A DNA stretch of 64,000 nt, from positions 1-64,000 of the forward strand of contig JBHOQX010000130.1 in assembly GCA_042408595.1 (NCBI GenBank), in the 5' to 3' direction. This DNA is from JBHOQX01 sp042408595. Its GTDB lineage: Bacteria; Chloroflexota; Chloroflexia; Chloroflexales; Roseiflexaceae. The notes under the pieces were generated by a model. That model worked only from the letters and a program-made list of their open reading frames with translations, did no database searches and had not been told where the DNA came from. The position numbers and the translations under genes were made by a program. Positions 53,101 through 60,737 of the stretch are shown in pieces; position 1 is the first letter of the stretch, and every line of letters begins with the position of its first letter.

Positions 53101-53645
53101 AGCGACGTGCCGGGCTGGGCGTCGGGCGACATGCCGGCGACCGGAAAGGCGGTCTCGCCGGTGCCGACATACACCTCGTCGTCGGCCTCGGTCGCGCCGA
53201 ACACGACCCGGATCGCGCCGCAGGCGTTGCGGTGCGCCGGGCGGTTCACCTCGGCGGCGGCGGTCGGGGCGAAGCCGCCCAGCGAGCGCCAGTGCGCGCC
53301 GCCGTCGCTGCTGTACCACACGCCGCCGTTGGCCGAGGCGGCGTAGAGGCGCTGGCCGCCGCCGTCCACGGCGATGGCGTTCACCCGCCCGGCAATGCGC
53401 GGCTCGCCGACGGCCTGGCCGCGCACGACGGTCATCGGGCCGAGCGGCTGCCAGAGGTGCTCTCGGCCGCTGGGCGCGGCGGTCGGGCCGGGCCCCGCGG
53501 GCGGCGCGGGCGCGGCGCGGGCGGCGATCCGCGCGCCCTCCGGGTCGAACTCGATCCGCCGCCGACGGACGAAGCGGCTTCGGCCCGCCGGGTCGTCATC
53601 GTTTCGCTCGCGACCGGTGTCGGTCGGCCAGTCGTAGCGGCTCAT
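50133..53645 (-). CDS. Large sialidase/BNR-type beta-propeller protein
   Basis: 1,170 residues, no signal peptide or membrane helix. The N-terminus (1-60) is polar, with FVRRRRIEF, followed by Pro/Ala linker. About 60-840 form beta-propeller blades with Asp boxes S-x-D-x-G-x-x-W: SSDGGAHW (112-119) and TEDFGATW near 600. Many x-D-P-x-x-P-x-x-V/L-x-(V/L)-(A/G)-(G/T) strands (for example AVDPTNPNRVVLAG) resemble VPS10/BNR-type repeats. The last 300 residues are a separate beta-rich part, with RVTLLRWMDP and WDDHTTWFAGNVPW. Last gene of the five-gene operon, 36 bases after the 1,331-aa gene. Enzymatic activity is doubtful since no sialidase Arg triad is evident; binding or scaffold is likelier. 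Confidence 0.75.
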   Translation of the reverse strand: MSRYDWPTDTGRERNDDDPAGRSRFVRRRRIEFDPEGARIAARAAPAPPAGPGPTAAPSGREHLWQPLGPMTVVRGQAVGEPRIAGRVNAIAVDGGGQRLYAASANGGVWYSSDGGAHWRSLGGFAPTAAAEVNRPAHRNACGAIRVVFGATEADDEVYVGTGETAFPVAGMSPDAQPGTSLGGIGILFAHGPAAAASDNPWQREAKNLLGRGVNRIAVSPDGATVVAATTIGLLQRPTPAAPDADWTRVAGAPFGDLTAECTDVLWTSGMGARPERLWVWVRSGDNAGLWVRPAGATNFTNIATPGALRRRAVLAAATPPDQVFLMVDAGSNLPPALFRIGAATAAAPVATAVANVPNVLRKQGFYDIGMAVDPTNPNRVVLAGCTFRATSPDGVVMRNTANTDDGAIVVGNVGMSAGVLTFGQPGPITMLGVGVHADVHDVAFSNNGNRLWAACDGGVYRSDNPAAQVGFYAVNDGLSIIESNYIACHPTCEGFVVTGLQDNGVISRRSNGVWQLAGFGDGGGIALDPLRPDRFFRQHHDDIWSSSDGVFSLPSAAGESAAFYSTPAAIAHRRGVAAPAPPNVRQIIVGTQRVWYTEDFGATWVTLPSGDPVPAGNTTQDSFGQNITVCRWQSPDVAWILGEGLLMRYSRTPGSDSAGGPGTWMRETILKKGVKNKKDTTSADGPVRDATVWTDIAVNLDPPPGPTQPPAQRGTRGALYLGTIGHPDNTAVDTLWWFDGTSKWFATGLRKDENGNDRVPAPVTAIVCDPAFPDEVYVGTTIGVWKGVRTQIGNADPAWTWHPRLNGLPEAAVEDLAIFSDGNLRILRAAIAARGVWELRLDTPNVADLTYLRAHDDDLRYRPRAVEKQHDLATDRSWHGSPDVRPRRPAVARPAPASLPWSRATAGIDAELLRRFQAALRSKTGDPRVRPTGKWDHYFNEALRALGAPILPAPPAPPNTVGITAAFWNSTMVAPHATAEPWGPGVPAEADLYDFVAELQEGDLDTASCALPAGPLKVDVVVHHRGLGAVDGADVRVTLLRWMDPASPPAAKWDDHTTWFAGNVPWTAAVNEVLNSGDGKTTQSFGAGWRFVLGGANQSHRLTLAGQTLDSTHAGIATFDLDLTGFRRNRIVLLVAVIRAGGALALAPATVQELALTSPNVAVRSLRIA

Positions 53646-53681
53646 CGGCGCTCTCCATCCAGGTCGTTTGCGCGAAGACGG

Positions 53682-56600
53682 TCACTCCGCCCGCGGCGCG
53701 TCGGGCGCGACGCGAATCCACCCCTCGCGCGCCTCGGCGGGTGCGTCCGGCAGCAGCGCGGCCTGTGTCGCCGCCAGGATCGCGTCGGTGCGCCAGGTGG
53801 CCGGCGTGTCGCGCCACAGGAAGTTCTGATCCTTGCCGAAGACCGAGACCTTCGGCAGCCGCACCTGCCCCTCGGTGTCGAGGTCGGTCTCGACCAGCAC
53901 CGGGCCAGTGCGCAGCGACGGTGCGAGCTGCTGCAGGCCGGGGCCGACCCAGTCGCGCGCCAGGGCCAGCGCCTTGCGCGGCAGGATGCCGGAGGTCAGC
54001 GTCGCCTTGCCGGCCGGGTGCATGAAGATCGTCAGCGTCACGGTCTGGCCGATGTGCAGCATCAGCGTGTCGGCGTCGTCGGTCCCGGCGATGTAGCCGG
54101 GCGGGAACGCCGCCCGCGCCGGGAGGCCCGCCGCCTTGCCGAACAGCCCGAGCTGGCCGCGGCTGCGCCCGCCCTCGGCCGCCGCCCCGGCGATCGCTTT
54201 GTCCACCAGGCGGAACTTCGAGTACTCGTCGTCCACGAAGAAGCCGAGCACGCCATCGTCGCTGCGGGTCAGCTCGCCGATCCGCACCGGGAAGGCGTAG
54301 CGCCGCGCCTCGCGTTCGGCGGCAGCCCACTCGCCGGCCCGCTGCGGGTCGGACAGGTCGATGTCCACCGGGGGCCGTAGCTCCAGCCGGAGTTGCGCCC
54401 GCACCACGGCGATTGGCCGGCCCACCAGCCCGGCGACGTGCTCGCTCCCCAGGGCGGCGAAGGTGTCGACCGTCCAGAGGGTCGTGTCGATCGCCCGTAG
54501 CAGCGACGAAAGGGCCGACTCCTGCGGCGTGTCCGGGTCGAGCGGCGCACCCTGGCGGCGGGCGGCGTCCGCGGCGAGCAGCCCGGCGGCGAACAGGCCG
54601 AGCGGCTGCTGGGCCGCCGTCAGGCCGTAGAGCGGCCCGGCGTCCGCCGGCCCGTCGCGCCCGGCGGCGATCTCCCACATCACGCCGCCGCTCACCGGCT
54701 CGTGCAACAGCTCACCGAGCGGCGCGCCGTCCACACCGAAGACCTCCAGACTTTCATCCAGGTGGTCCGGCAGCAGGAAGCCAGCGACCGGGTTGACCTG
54801 CAAACTCGGCTCGATCTGGTCCACCCGCGCCTCCGCGCCCTCCTCGCCCACTTGCGTCGCGGCGTCCACCAGGCGGAACTGCCAACGCGCCGGGCGCAGC
54901 AGGCGCGGCGTAAGTTCTAGCGCGCCAGGCCGGTCGTCGAGCGTGGCGCGCGTGGGCGTCGTCACGTTGGCGAGCGGCACGTCGAGCGTGCGCCCGAAGG
55001 CGTCCAGCAGGCGGGCGCGGGTCAGCGTAACGCACCCGGCGACGAGCGAGCGCGGCGGGGCGACCGGCGCCGGATTGGCGATCGCCGTGCCGTCGGATGG
55101 GCGGCGCAGCCCGTCACTCACCGGCAGCCCGAGCAGTTGGTGGCGCACGCCGTCGAGCGTGGCAGTGACGATATCGAGATGCTGCACCGCCGCATCGAGC
55201 GCCCGCAGCGCATCCTCGGTCGCCTCGTCCACCAGGCCGGCGGAAACGGCGTCGAGCGCGTCCTCGGCTGTGAGCCAGTCGGTGATCGCGTCGTGCAGGG
55301 TGGCCGCCGCGCCGCTCGTGAGCTGCGCTCGCCCGCGCAGCACTGCGCTGTCGCCCGTGATTGCCACGTTCGCCCGCTCCAGGTCGACCGCGCCGAGCCG
55401 CCAGGCTTCCAGCGTCGGCGGATCGAGCCCGTCGACCGTGATCTCCCATTCCAGCCACATAGGAACCCACGGCTGCGCCCAGGCCGTCACGCCGACCAGA
55501 TCGGGATCGACGCCTTTGTACAGCGAGTATTTCAGCAGTTCGTCGGCGATCAGCATCTGCCGCTGGCGAGCGCCCGGCTCCAGGCGGGCCGCGGCGGCCT
55601 GCGCCAGGCGCGCACCGGTGGCCCGGGCAAGCACCGGGTCGAACGCGACCGTCGTCCCATCGTACGTGCCGTCCGCGCCGAAGCGCAGCACCGACTCGGC
55701 CCGCAGCCGGCGGAGGACCGCGCCGCGGTCGGCCCCGGCGGGCGCGACAGCATTGGCGATCCAGGCGTCGTGGTACGGGTCGTGGATGACGGCCTCGCGG
55801 GCGAGCGTGAGCACCTCGGGCGGCACCGCCCCGTTGCCGAGCGAGCGGATGAAGCGGTCGGCGGGGATGATGCCGCTGATCTCGGTGATGACATGCGTCG
55901 GCCAGCGGCAGGTAAGCTTGCCGTCCGCCGAGCCGCGCCCGTCGCCGCCGTGCCGCAGGCTGCGCGCCGCGCCGCGGATCGCGACCATGGGGTCGTTCGG
56001 GAAGGTGAAACGCGCCGCCGGGCGATCCACCACGCGGGCCTCGGTCGGGGCCAGCACATCGCCCACCCGCGATTGCGCGATCGCGTTGATCTGCGCCTCG
56101 CTCGCCACGATCAACGTCGGCTTCTGGGCGGTCGAGAAGAGCAGGTCGCCGGAGCGGGCCTGCGCCGCCGCCGGGCGGGCGTGTCGCTCTGGCACGGCGC
56201 CCGGGAAGGCCGCCGCGACTCTGGCCGCCGCCGCCGCGACCCGCTCCCTGCCGATCTTCAGGCCGCCAACGCCGCCGGTCTGGACGCGCTGGAGATAGCG
56301 GTCGGTCCCCGCCGAGCCGCTGGGGAGCGACGAAAAGGCCGCGCCGTGCTCGAACTCCTCCAGCTCCACCAGGCCGTCCGGCGAGTCGAGCCGGTTCATC
56401 TTTTGCGCGGTGAACGCCGAGAGCAGGCGCTCGGTGGCGCGGCGCTGCTCCGGCGCGGCCTGCGGCGCGGCGGCGAAGGCCGCCAGCAGGTCGTCGTCGT
56501 GCAGGCCGAGGGCCACTGCGAGGGCCGCTGGAGCGGGCCGGCGGTCGAGCGGCACCGCCCCGGCGACCGGCACGCCATAGATCGCGCCGTGCAGCAGCGA

Positions 56601-57677
56601 TGAGCGCAGGTGCCATGGCGGGGCGACGAAGCGCTGGACCGCCTCGGTGGCGAAGGCCGACGAGGCGGCGATCGGCTGCTTTTCCAGGAAGGTCGCGTCG
56701 ATCGGCGTGAAGGCGCCGGCCGTCGCTGCCGCCGCCGGTGCGCCCGCCATCCGCGGCGGGCGCGGGCTCGACCAGCGGTCGGCGGTCGTCAGGCCGAGCG
56801 CCTTGCGCAGCTCGAACTGCGCTTTTTCCCGCTCCAGCGCCCACGTCTCGTCGCCCCACTCGTAGAGCAGGCGCCAGCGCAGCCGCTCCAGCAGTTCGTG
56901 CAGGCTGTCGTTGCTGCGCGCGGTGTCGAGCGGATCGTTGGCCGGGTCGCTCCACCAGCCGGCGACGACATACGCCGCACACTCCTCGTCCACCCCGTTC
57001 GGGGCGAGCTGCGCCAGGTCGTCCAGCGGGTCGTGAAAGGCGAAGCGGTTGAGCACCGCGTCGTAGACCGCCGACCAGCTGACCGCGCCGCCGATCGTGC
57101 CGGTGAGCTGCCCTGGCGCGATCGGCGCGCCGGCCGGGGTCGCGCTCTGCGCGGCCGCGCCGCCCTCCGTCCAGCTGGCGAGCGGCACGGCCACGGCGCG
57201 GTCGGCCTCCAGCACCCAGCCGCTCACCACGACCTCGGCCGCGCCACGCGGCAGCACGATCCGCAGGACAACCCAGCGGTCGGGCAGCGGCGGCAGGCCC
57301 AGGCGGTTGGCCGCACCGTCAGGGCGCTCGGCCAGGGTGCCGCGCAGCAGCGCGTCCGGCATCGCCCAGTGCAGGTGGACGCCTGGCGGGCGCGGCGCCC
57401 CCGGGTCGAACGGGTCGGGCATGCCGTCTTCCGCGTCCTCGACCGTCTGCCCGTTCGGCCCGGCGACCAGCATCGGCAGGCGTACCATCGGCTCGGCGCC
57501 GCCCGGCGGCACGTAGAGCGCCTGCACGTCGATCGGAACGAGCAGCCGATGCTCGCGCAGCAGCCACGGGTCCCAGGTGGCGATCTCGCCCAGGTCGAGC
57601 CGGGCGCGGTCGGCGGCGAGGAAGCGCTTGCTCTGGGTGATCGCGCGGATTCGCTCGGGGTCGAACTGGTCGCTCAT
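53682..57677 (-). CDS. Large protein of unknown function (1,331 aa)
   Basis: I do not recognise this family. The start MSDQFDPERIRAITQSKRFL is polar, without signal peptide, and no transmembrane segment is obvious. The first 200 residues alternate beta strands and Gly/Pro loops (VPIDVQALYVPPGG, HLHWAMPDALLRGTL). The middle (about 600-870) contains YHDAWIANAV and MLIADELLKYSLYKGVDPDLVG, and the C-terminal third (about 1000-1331) is beta-rich with many acidic loops (FVDDEYSKFRLVDKAIAG). Its ATG overlaps the stop of the 343-aa gene (ATGA), so translation is coupled. 36 bases separate it from the propeller gene. Likely part of one complex or pathway with its neighbours. Confidence 0.75.
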   Translation of the reverse strand: MSDQFDPERIRAITQSKRFLAADRARLDLGEIATWDPWLLREHRLLVPIDVQALYVPPGGAEPMVRLPMLVAGPNGQTVEDAEDGMPDPFDPGAPRPPGVHLHWAMPDALLRGTLAERPDGAANRLGLPPLPDRWVVLRIVLPRGAAEVVVSGWVLEADRAVAVPLASWTEGGAAAQSATPAGAPIAPGQLTGTIGGAVSWSAVYDAVLNRFAFHDPLDDLAQLAPNGVDEECAAYVVAGWWSDPANDPLDTARSNDSLHELLERLRWRLLYEWGDETWALEREKAQFELRKALGLTTADRWSSPRPPRMAGAPAAAATAGAFTPIDATFLEKQPIAASSAFATEAVQRFVAPPWHLRSSLLHGAIYGVPVAGAVPLDRRPAPAALAVALGLHDDDLLAAFAAAPQAAPEQRRATERLLSAFTAQKMNRLDSPDGLVELEEFEHGAAFSSLPSGSAGTDRYLQRVQTGGVGGLKIGRERVAAAAARVAAAFPGAVPERHARPAAAQARSGDLLFSTAQKPTLIVASEAQINAIAQSRVGDVLAPTEARVVDRPAARFTFPNDPMVAIRGAARSLRHGGDGRGSADGKLTCRWPTHVITEISGIIPADRFIRSLGNGAVPPEVLTLAREAVIHDPYHDAWIANAVAPAGADRGAVLRRLRAESVLRFGADGTYDGTTVAFDPVLARATGARLAQAAAARLEPGARQRQMLIADELLKYSLYKGVDPDLVGVTAWAQPWVPMWLEWEITVDGLDPPTLEAWRLGAVDLERANVAITGDSAVLRGRAQLTSGAAATLHDAITDWLTAEDALDAVSAGLVDEATEDALRALDAAVQHLDIVTATLDGVRHQLLGLPVSDGLRRPSDGTAIANPAPVAPPRSLVAGCVTLTRARLLDAFGRTLDVPLANVTTPTRATLDDRPGALELTPRLLRPARWQFRLVDAATQVGEEGAEARVDQIEPSLQVNPVAGFLLPDHLDESLEVFGVDGAPLGELLHEPVSGGVMWEIAAGRDGPADAGPLYGLTAAQQPLGLFAAGLLAADAARRQGAPLDPDTPQESALSSLLRAIDTTLWTVDTFAALGSEHVAGLVGRPIAVVRAQLRLELRPPVDIDLSDPQRAGEWAAAEREARRYAFPVRIGELTRSDDGVLGFFVDDEYSKFRLVDKAIAGAAAEGGRSRGQLGLFGKAAGLPARAAFPPGYIAGTDDADTLMLHIGQTVTLTIFMHPAGKATLTSGILPRKALALARDWVGPGLQQLAPSLRTGPVLVETDLDTEGQVRLPKVSVFGKDQNFLWRDTPATWRTDAILAATQAALLPDAPAEAREGWIRVAPDAPRAE

Positions 57678-58705
57678 GGGTTCACCTTATCGAGATCCTC
57701 GGCGATGGCCGTCTTCCAGCCCGTCAGCGGGATCGTCACCTTGAAGGCGTCCAGGTTGTAGAACCGCTGCCCTTCGCGGTCGTCGGGGTCGCCGAAGACC
57801 TGGCGGTAGGGGAAGCGCAGCATCTGCAGGGCGTACTCGTTCGACTCGAGCGTGCCGCCGGCGTTCGGCGCTTTGGCCGCCAGCCGCTGGCGCAGCTCGG
57901 CGATGTTGATCACCCCCGGCGCGTTGCGGCGAAACGGCACCGTCACCGAGTTGGCGGGGGTGAAGTCGTCCTTCGGCGGCACCGGATCACCGGTCAGGTT
58001 ATCGCGCACCTTGACCTTGGCGCGGCGCTGCGCCGGCGGGTCCTCCGGGTCGAGGCGCACGCCGAACTGGATACCCTGGCGCGGCTCCTCGATATGCACC
58101 ACCGCCGGAACCCCGTCGACCAGGACGAGTAGCACGGCGGGCGCGAGGCGCTCCATCCGCAGCACTTTCATGCGGTTCGGGTCGGACTCGGCGGCGGTCG
58201 TGAGAGCATCGTCGGCCAGGACATCGCGCGCATAGGCGCGGACATGGAGGTTCGGCCAGCCGGAGACGGCGCGCGAGCGCAGCAGAAAGCCGGTGATCGT
58301 GCCGCCGGCGCCCTGGAGCCGTGCTTCGCCGCGCGGCCGGCGGATGGCGCGCTCGGCCTCGTCCACCTCGTCGCGAAGGCGCGGGTAGACCGCCTCGAGC
58401 TGGGCGCGATCCGCGGTGGTGATCGTGCCGACGCTCAGCGCGCCCTGCACCAGCGCGTCGGTCCAGGCGCGGTCGATGTAAAAGAAGCGGATGGACTCGA
58501 TCGGCAGCAGATCGGCATCGGGGACGAGATAGCTGAACGGGACGCCGTACAGCAGCCGGAGGCGTGCCAGGAAACGGCGCAACTCGCCCGGCACAACGTG
58601 CTCGCCGTCGTCCGGGTCGCGGTCGGTGGCGAGGTCGGCGTACTGCTGCGCCGCGGCGAGCGCCGCCTCAAGGACGATGTCGGCGCTGACGAATGTGGCG
58701 ATCAT
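57674..58705 (-). CDS. Protein of unknown function (343 aa)
   Basis: Not recognised. The N-terminal 90 residues are helical (IVLEAALAAAQQYADLA), followed by the strikingly ordered LRLLYGVPFSYLVPDADLLP and ESIRFFYIDRAWTDALVQGA, then an acidic helix region DEVDEAERAIRRPRG. GFLLRSRAVSGWPNLHVRAYARD is in the centre. The C-terminal beta region includes GVPAVVHIEEPRQGIQFGV, VPFRRNAPGVINIAELRQRL and ESNEYALQMLRFPYRQVFG. ATG 58705 overlaps the stop of the 656-aa gene (TGATG) and its own stop overlaps the next start (ATGA). Such tight coupling suggests equal amounts and a shared complex. Confidence 0.75.
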   Translation of the reverse strand: MIATFVSADIVLEAALAAAQQYADLATDRDPDDGEHVVPGELRRFLARLRLLYGVPFSYLVPDADLLPIESIRFFYIDRAWTDALVQGALSVGTITTADRAQLEAVYPRLRDEVDEAERAIRRPRGEARLQGAGGTITGFLLRSRAVSGWPNLHVRAYARDVLADDALTTAAESDPNRMKVLRMERLAPAVLLVLVDGVPAVVHIEEPRQGIQFGVRLDPEDPPAQRRAKVKVRDNLTGDPVPPKDDFTPANSVTVPFRRNAPGVINIAELRQRLAAKAPNAGGTLESNEYALQMLRFPYRQVFGDPDDREGQRFYNLDAFKVTIPLTGWKTAIAEDLDKVNP

Positions 58706-60675
58706 CACCCTTCCTCCTCCTGCGCATCCGCCTGCGCCGCCCGCTCGATCAACAGGTCGAGCGGGTCGGGGGCGGCGGCGCGCGCGCCCGGCCCGCGCTG
58801 GAGCCCCCTCGGCGCGGCCACGTCGAGCACGCCGCGCAACTCGGTGTTCAGCGCGCCGCGCAGCCCGGCGATCGCCCGCTCGTCGAGCTTCACCTGCCCG
58901 TCCGGGTTGGCCAGCGGCGCGCGGGTCTGCGTGAGCGCCGCCAGGATGCCGATCTGCGCGCCCATGCGGCGCACCTCGTCCAGGTTGAGGCCGAGCCCGC
59001 CGGCGATCACGGCGTCCAGGTCGCCCTCGACGGCCAGCGGGCGGCCCGGATCGGCCACCGGGCGGCGCGGGCCGAGCGTCTCCGCAGGGTGCTTCACCAT
59101 CTCCCCGAGCACCTGGTAGGCGGCGAAGCGCCCGAGATCGACGCGCTGATCGACAAGCGCGGGAAGGGGGAACGTCGCGACCTTCGACAGCAGCTCGCGC
59201 ACCCGCCCCGCGCCGAACTGCGCGTCGCGGAAGCGCAGCAGCGCCGAGACGACCGAGAGCTGCGACAGCGCCAGCAGCCGCCCGATCTCGAACGCCGCGG
59301 CCAGCGACAGGTCCTCGCGCCCGTCCGGGACGACCCGGCGGAGCTGGTCGGCGGCGTGCGCCAGCAGCGGGCGGTGGCTGTCCACCGGGTCGCGCTCGGT
59401 CGGGAACGGCACGAGCGGGCCGCGGTACCAGGCGCGTACCGCGTCGCCGCGCCGGGTGCGGTGCGCCAGGCCGATATGGCCGGTCTGCACCACCTCGGGG
59501 CCTGGCGGGGCGGGCGGGGCGCCCGGGGCGGGCGCGGGCAGGCTGCCGAGCAGCCCGACGTCGAGGTCCTGCATCAGCGTCTCGAACGTCGCGCCCTCGG
59601 TCGTGGTGAACGACCAGTGCGCCAGCACCGGGAAGCGGTAGACCTTCTCCTGGGCGAAGAGTTCGATCGGGTAGCGGAAGCCGGCGGCCATCGCGTCGCG
59701 CACCAGCCGTTTGGCGTCCGGGTCGAGCGCTGCGGCGGCCACCCGCTCGGTGGCGCTGGCCCACTGCCGCGCCACCGGCGCCTCCGCCAGCGCCGATGCG
59801 CCGTCGAGCGCCGGGCCGACCACCGGCGCGCCGGCCCGCGCGACCGCCTGCGCCCCCAGCGCGCCCTGGATTCCGCCCGGCAGCACCACGCTGCCGAGGC
59901 CGATCCCGCCCATCACCCGCCGGTCGGGGTCGGACTGCGGGTCGATCGCCGCCAGCACCGACCAGTCCTGGGCCAGCTCGAACGCGAAGTGCTCGACCGG
60001 CGGCTCGGGCGGCGGGAGCGCGTCGAGCTGCCCTTCGACGTTCACCAGGCAGGCCATGTAGCGCACCGGCTTGTTGTTGGCCGTGTCGAAGACCGGCAGG
60101 CGGTTGGCGAGCACGACCGCCAGCCACCCGTCGTCATCGCCGTTGGCCAGCTCGGTGTCGTTGATGTCCACCTCGCGCACGTGGACGAGCAGCTCCAGGT
60201 CTTCGCGGCACGGAAAAATCTTCTTCACCACCGTCTCGGTGACGGCCAGATACAGCCCCTGTTCCACGTCCCGGTCGTCCGGGTCGAGCAGCGTCGTGCC
60301 CGGCGTGACGCACTGCGCAACCGGCGTGGCGGTCGAAAGCTGGCCCTCGCCCTCGGCGACGACCACCAGCGCCAGCCACGGCGTCGTCGAGACCGTCGGC
60401 TGGCCAGCGGGGTTGCGCTCCCACGGTAGCGTGCGGCGTTTCAGGACGATCTGCGGCAGCCGGTCGCCAAAGGCGCCTTCGGCGTTGGCGGGCGGGAAGG
60501 CCGAGATGATCTGGTCGGTCGGCATGGTGAAGCGCGGCGACGCGACGGTGACGTAGGTACGCTCCGGCGCGACGGGGAAGGGCGTCCCGCTCTGCTCGCT
60601 GAGCAGCTCGTAGCGGCCCGCCGTAAGCGTCGGCAGGACGTTCGAGTGGAGGATGAAGTGTCCGGTTCTGGGCAT
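58705..60675 (-). CDS. Protein of unknown function (656 aa)
   Basis: Not recognised. Starts MPRTGHFILHSNVLPTLTAG without signal peptide. The N-terminal 250 residues look beta-rich (YVTVASPRFTMPTDQIISAF, then PPANAEGAFGDRLPQIVLKR and RTLPWERNP). About 400-480 contains WYRGPLVPFPTERDP. LSLAAAFEIGRLLALSQLSV follows near 495-515, then helices to a Glu-rich tail (AQEEEG). The DNA contains GGAGGAGGAAGGG at its end, which serves as ribosome site for the next gene. It lies 62 bases downstream of the upstream large gene. Confidence 0.75.
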   Translation of the reverse strand: MPRTGHFILHSNVLPTLTAGRYELLSEQSGTPFPVAPERTYVTVASPRFTMPTDQIISAFPPANAEGAFGDRLPQIVLKRRTLPWERNPAGQPTVSTTPWLALVVVAEGEGQLSTATPVAQCVTPGTTLLDPDDRDVEQGLYLAVTETVVKKIFPCREDLELLVHVREVDINDTELANGDDDGWLAVVLANRLPVFDTANNKPVRYMACLVNVEGQLDALPPPEPPVEHFAFELAQDWSVLAAIDPQSDPDRRVMGGIGLGSVVLPGGIQGALGAQAVARAGAPVVGPALDGASALAEAPVARQWASATERVAAAALDPDAKRLVRDAMAAGFRYPIELFAQEKVYRFPVLAHWSFTTTEGATFETLMQDLDVGLLGSLPAPAPGAPPAPPGPEVVQTGHIGLAHRTRRGDAVRAWYRGPLVPFPTERDPVDSHRPLLAHAADQLRRVVPDGREDLSLAAAFEIGRLLALSQLSVVSALLRFRDAQFGAGRVRELLSKVATFPLPALVDQRVDLGRFAAYQVLGEMVKHPAETLGPRRPVADPGRPLAVEGDLDAVIAGGLGLNLDEVRRMGAQIGILAALTQTRAPLANPDGQVKLDERAIAGLRGALNTELRGVLDVAAPRGLQRGPGARAAAPDPLDLLIERAAQADAQEEEG

Positions 60676-60737
60676 CGGAAGGTCAACCTTTCACCTGCGG
60701 GAGCAGGGGCGCGCCGTATGCGCCCCAACGGTGCCCC

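Noticed and set aside
49849..53319. Long minus-strand open frame of over 1,150 codons overlapping the propeller gene
   Set aside because: It lies in another frame of the same strand, is extremely Arg/Ala-rich and has no domain; the propeller frame shows Asp boxes and operon spacing.
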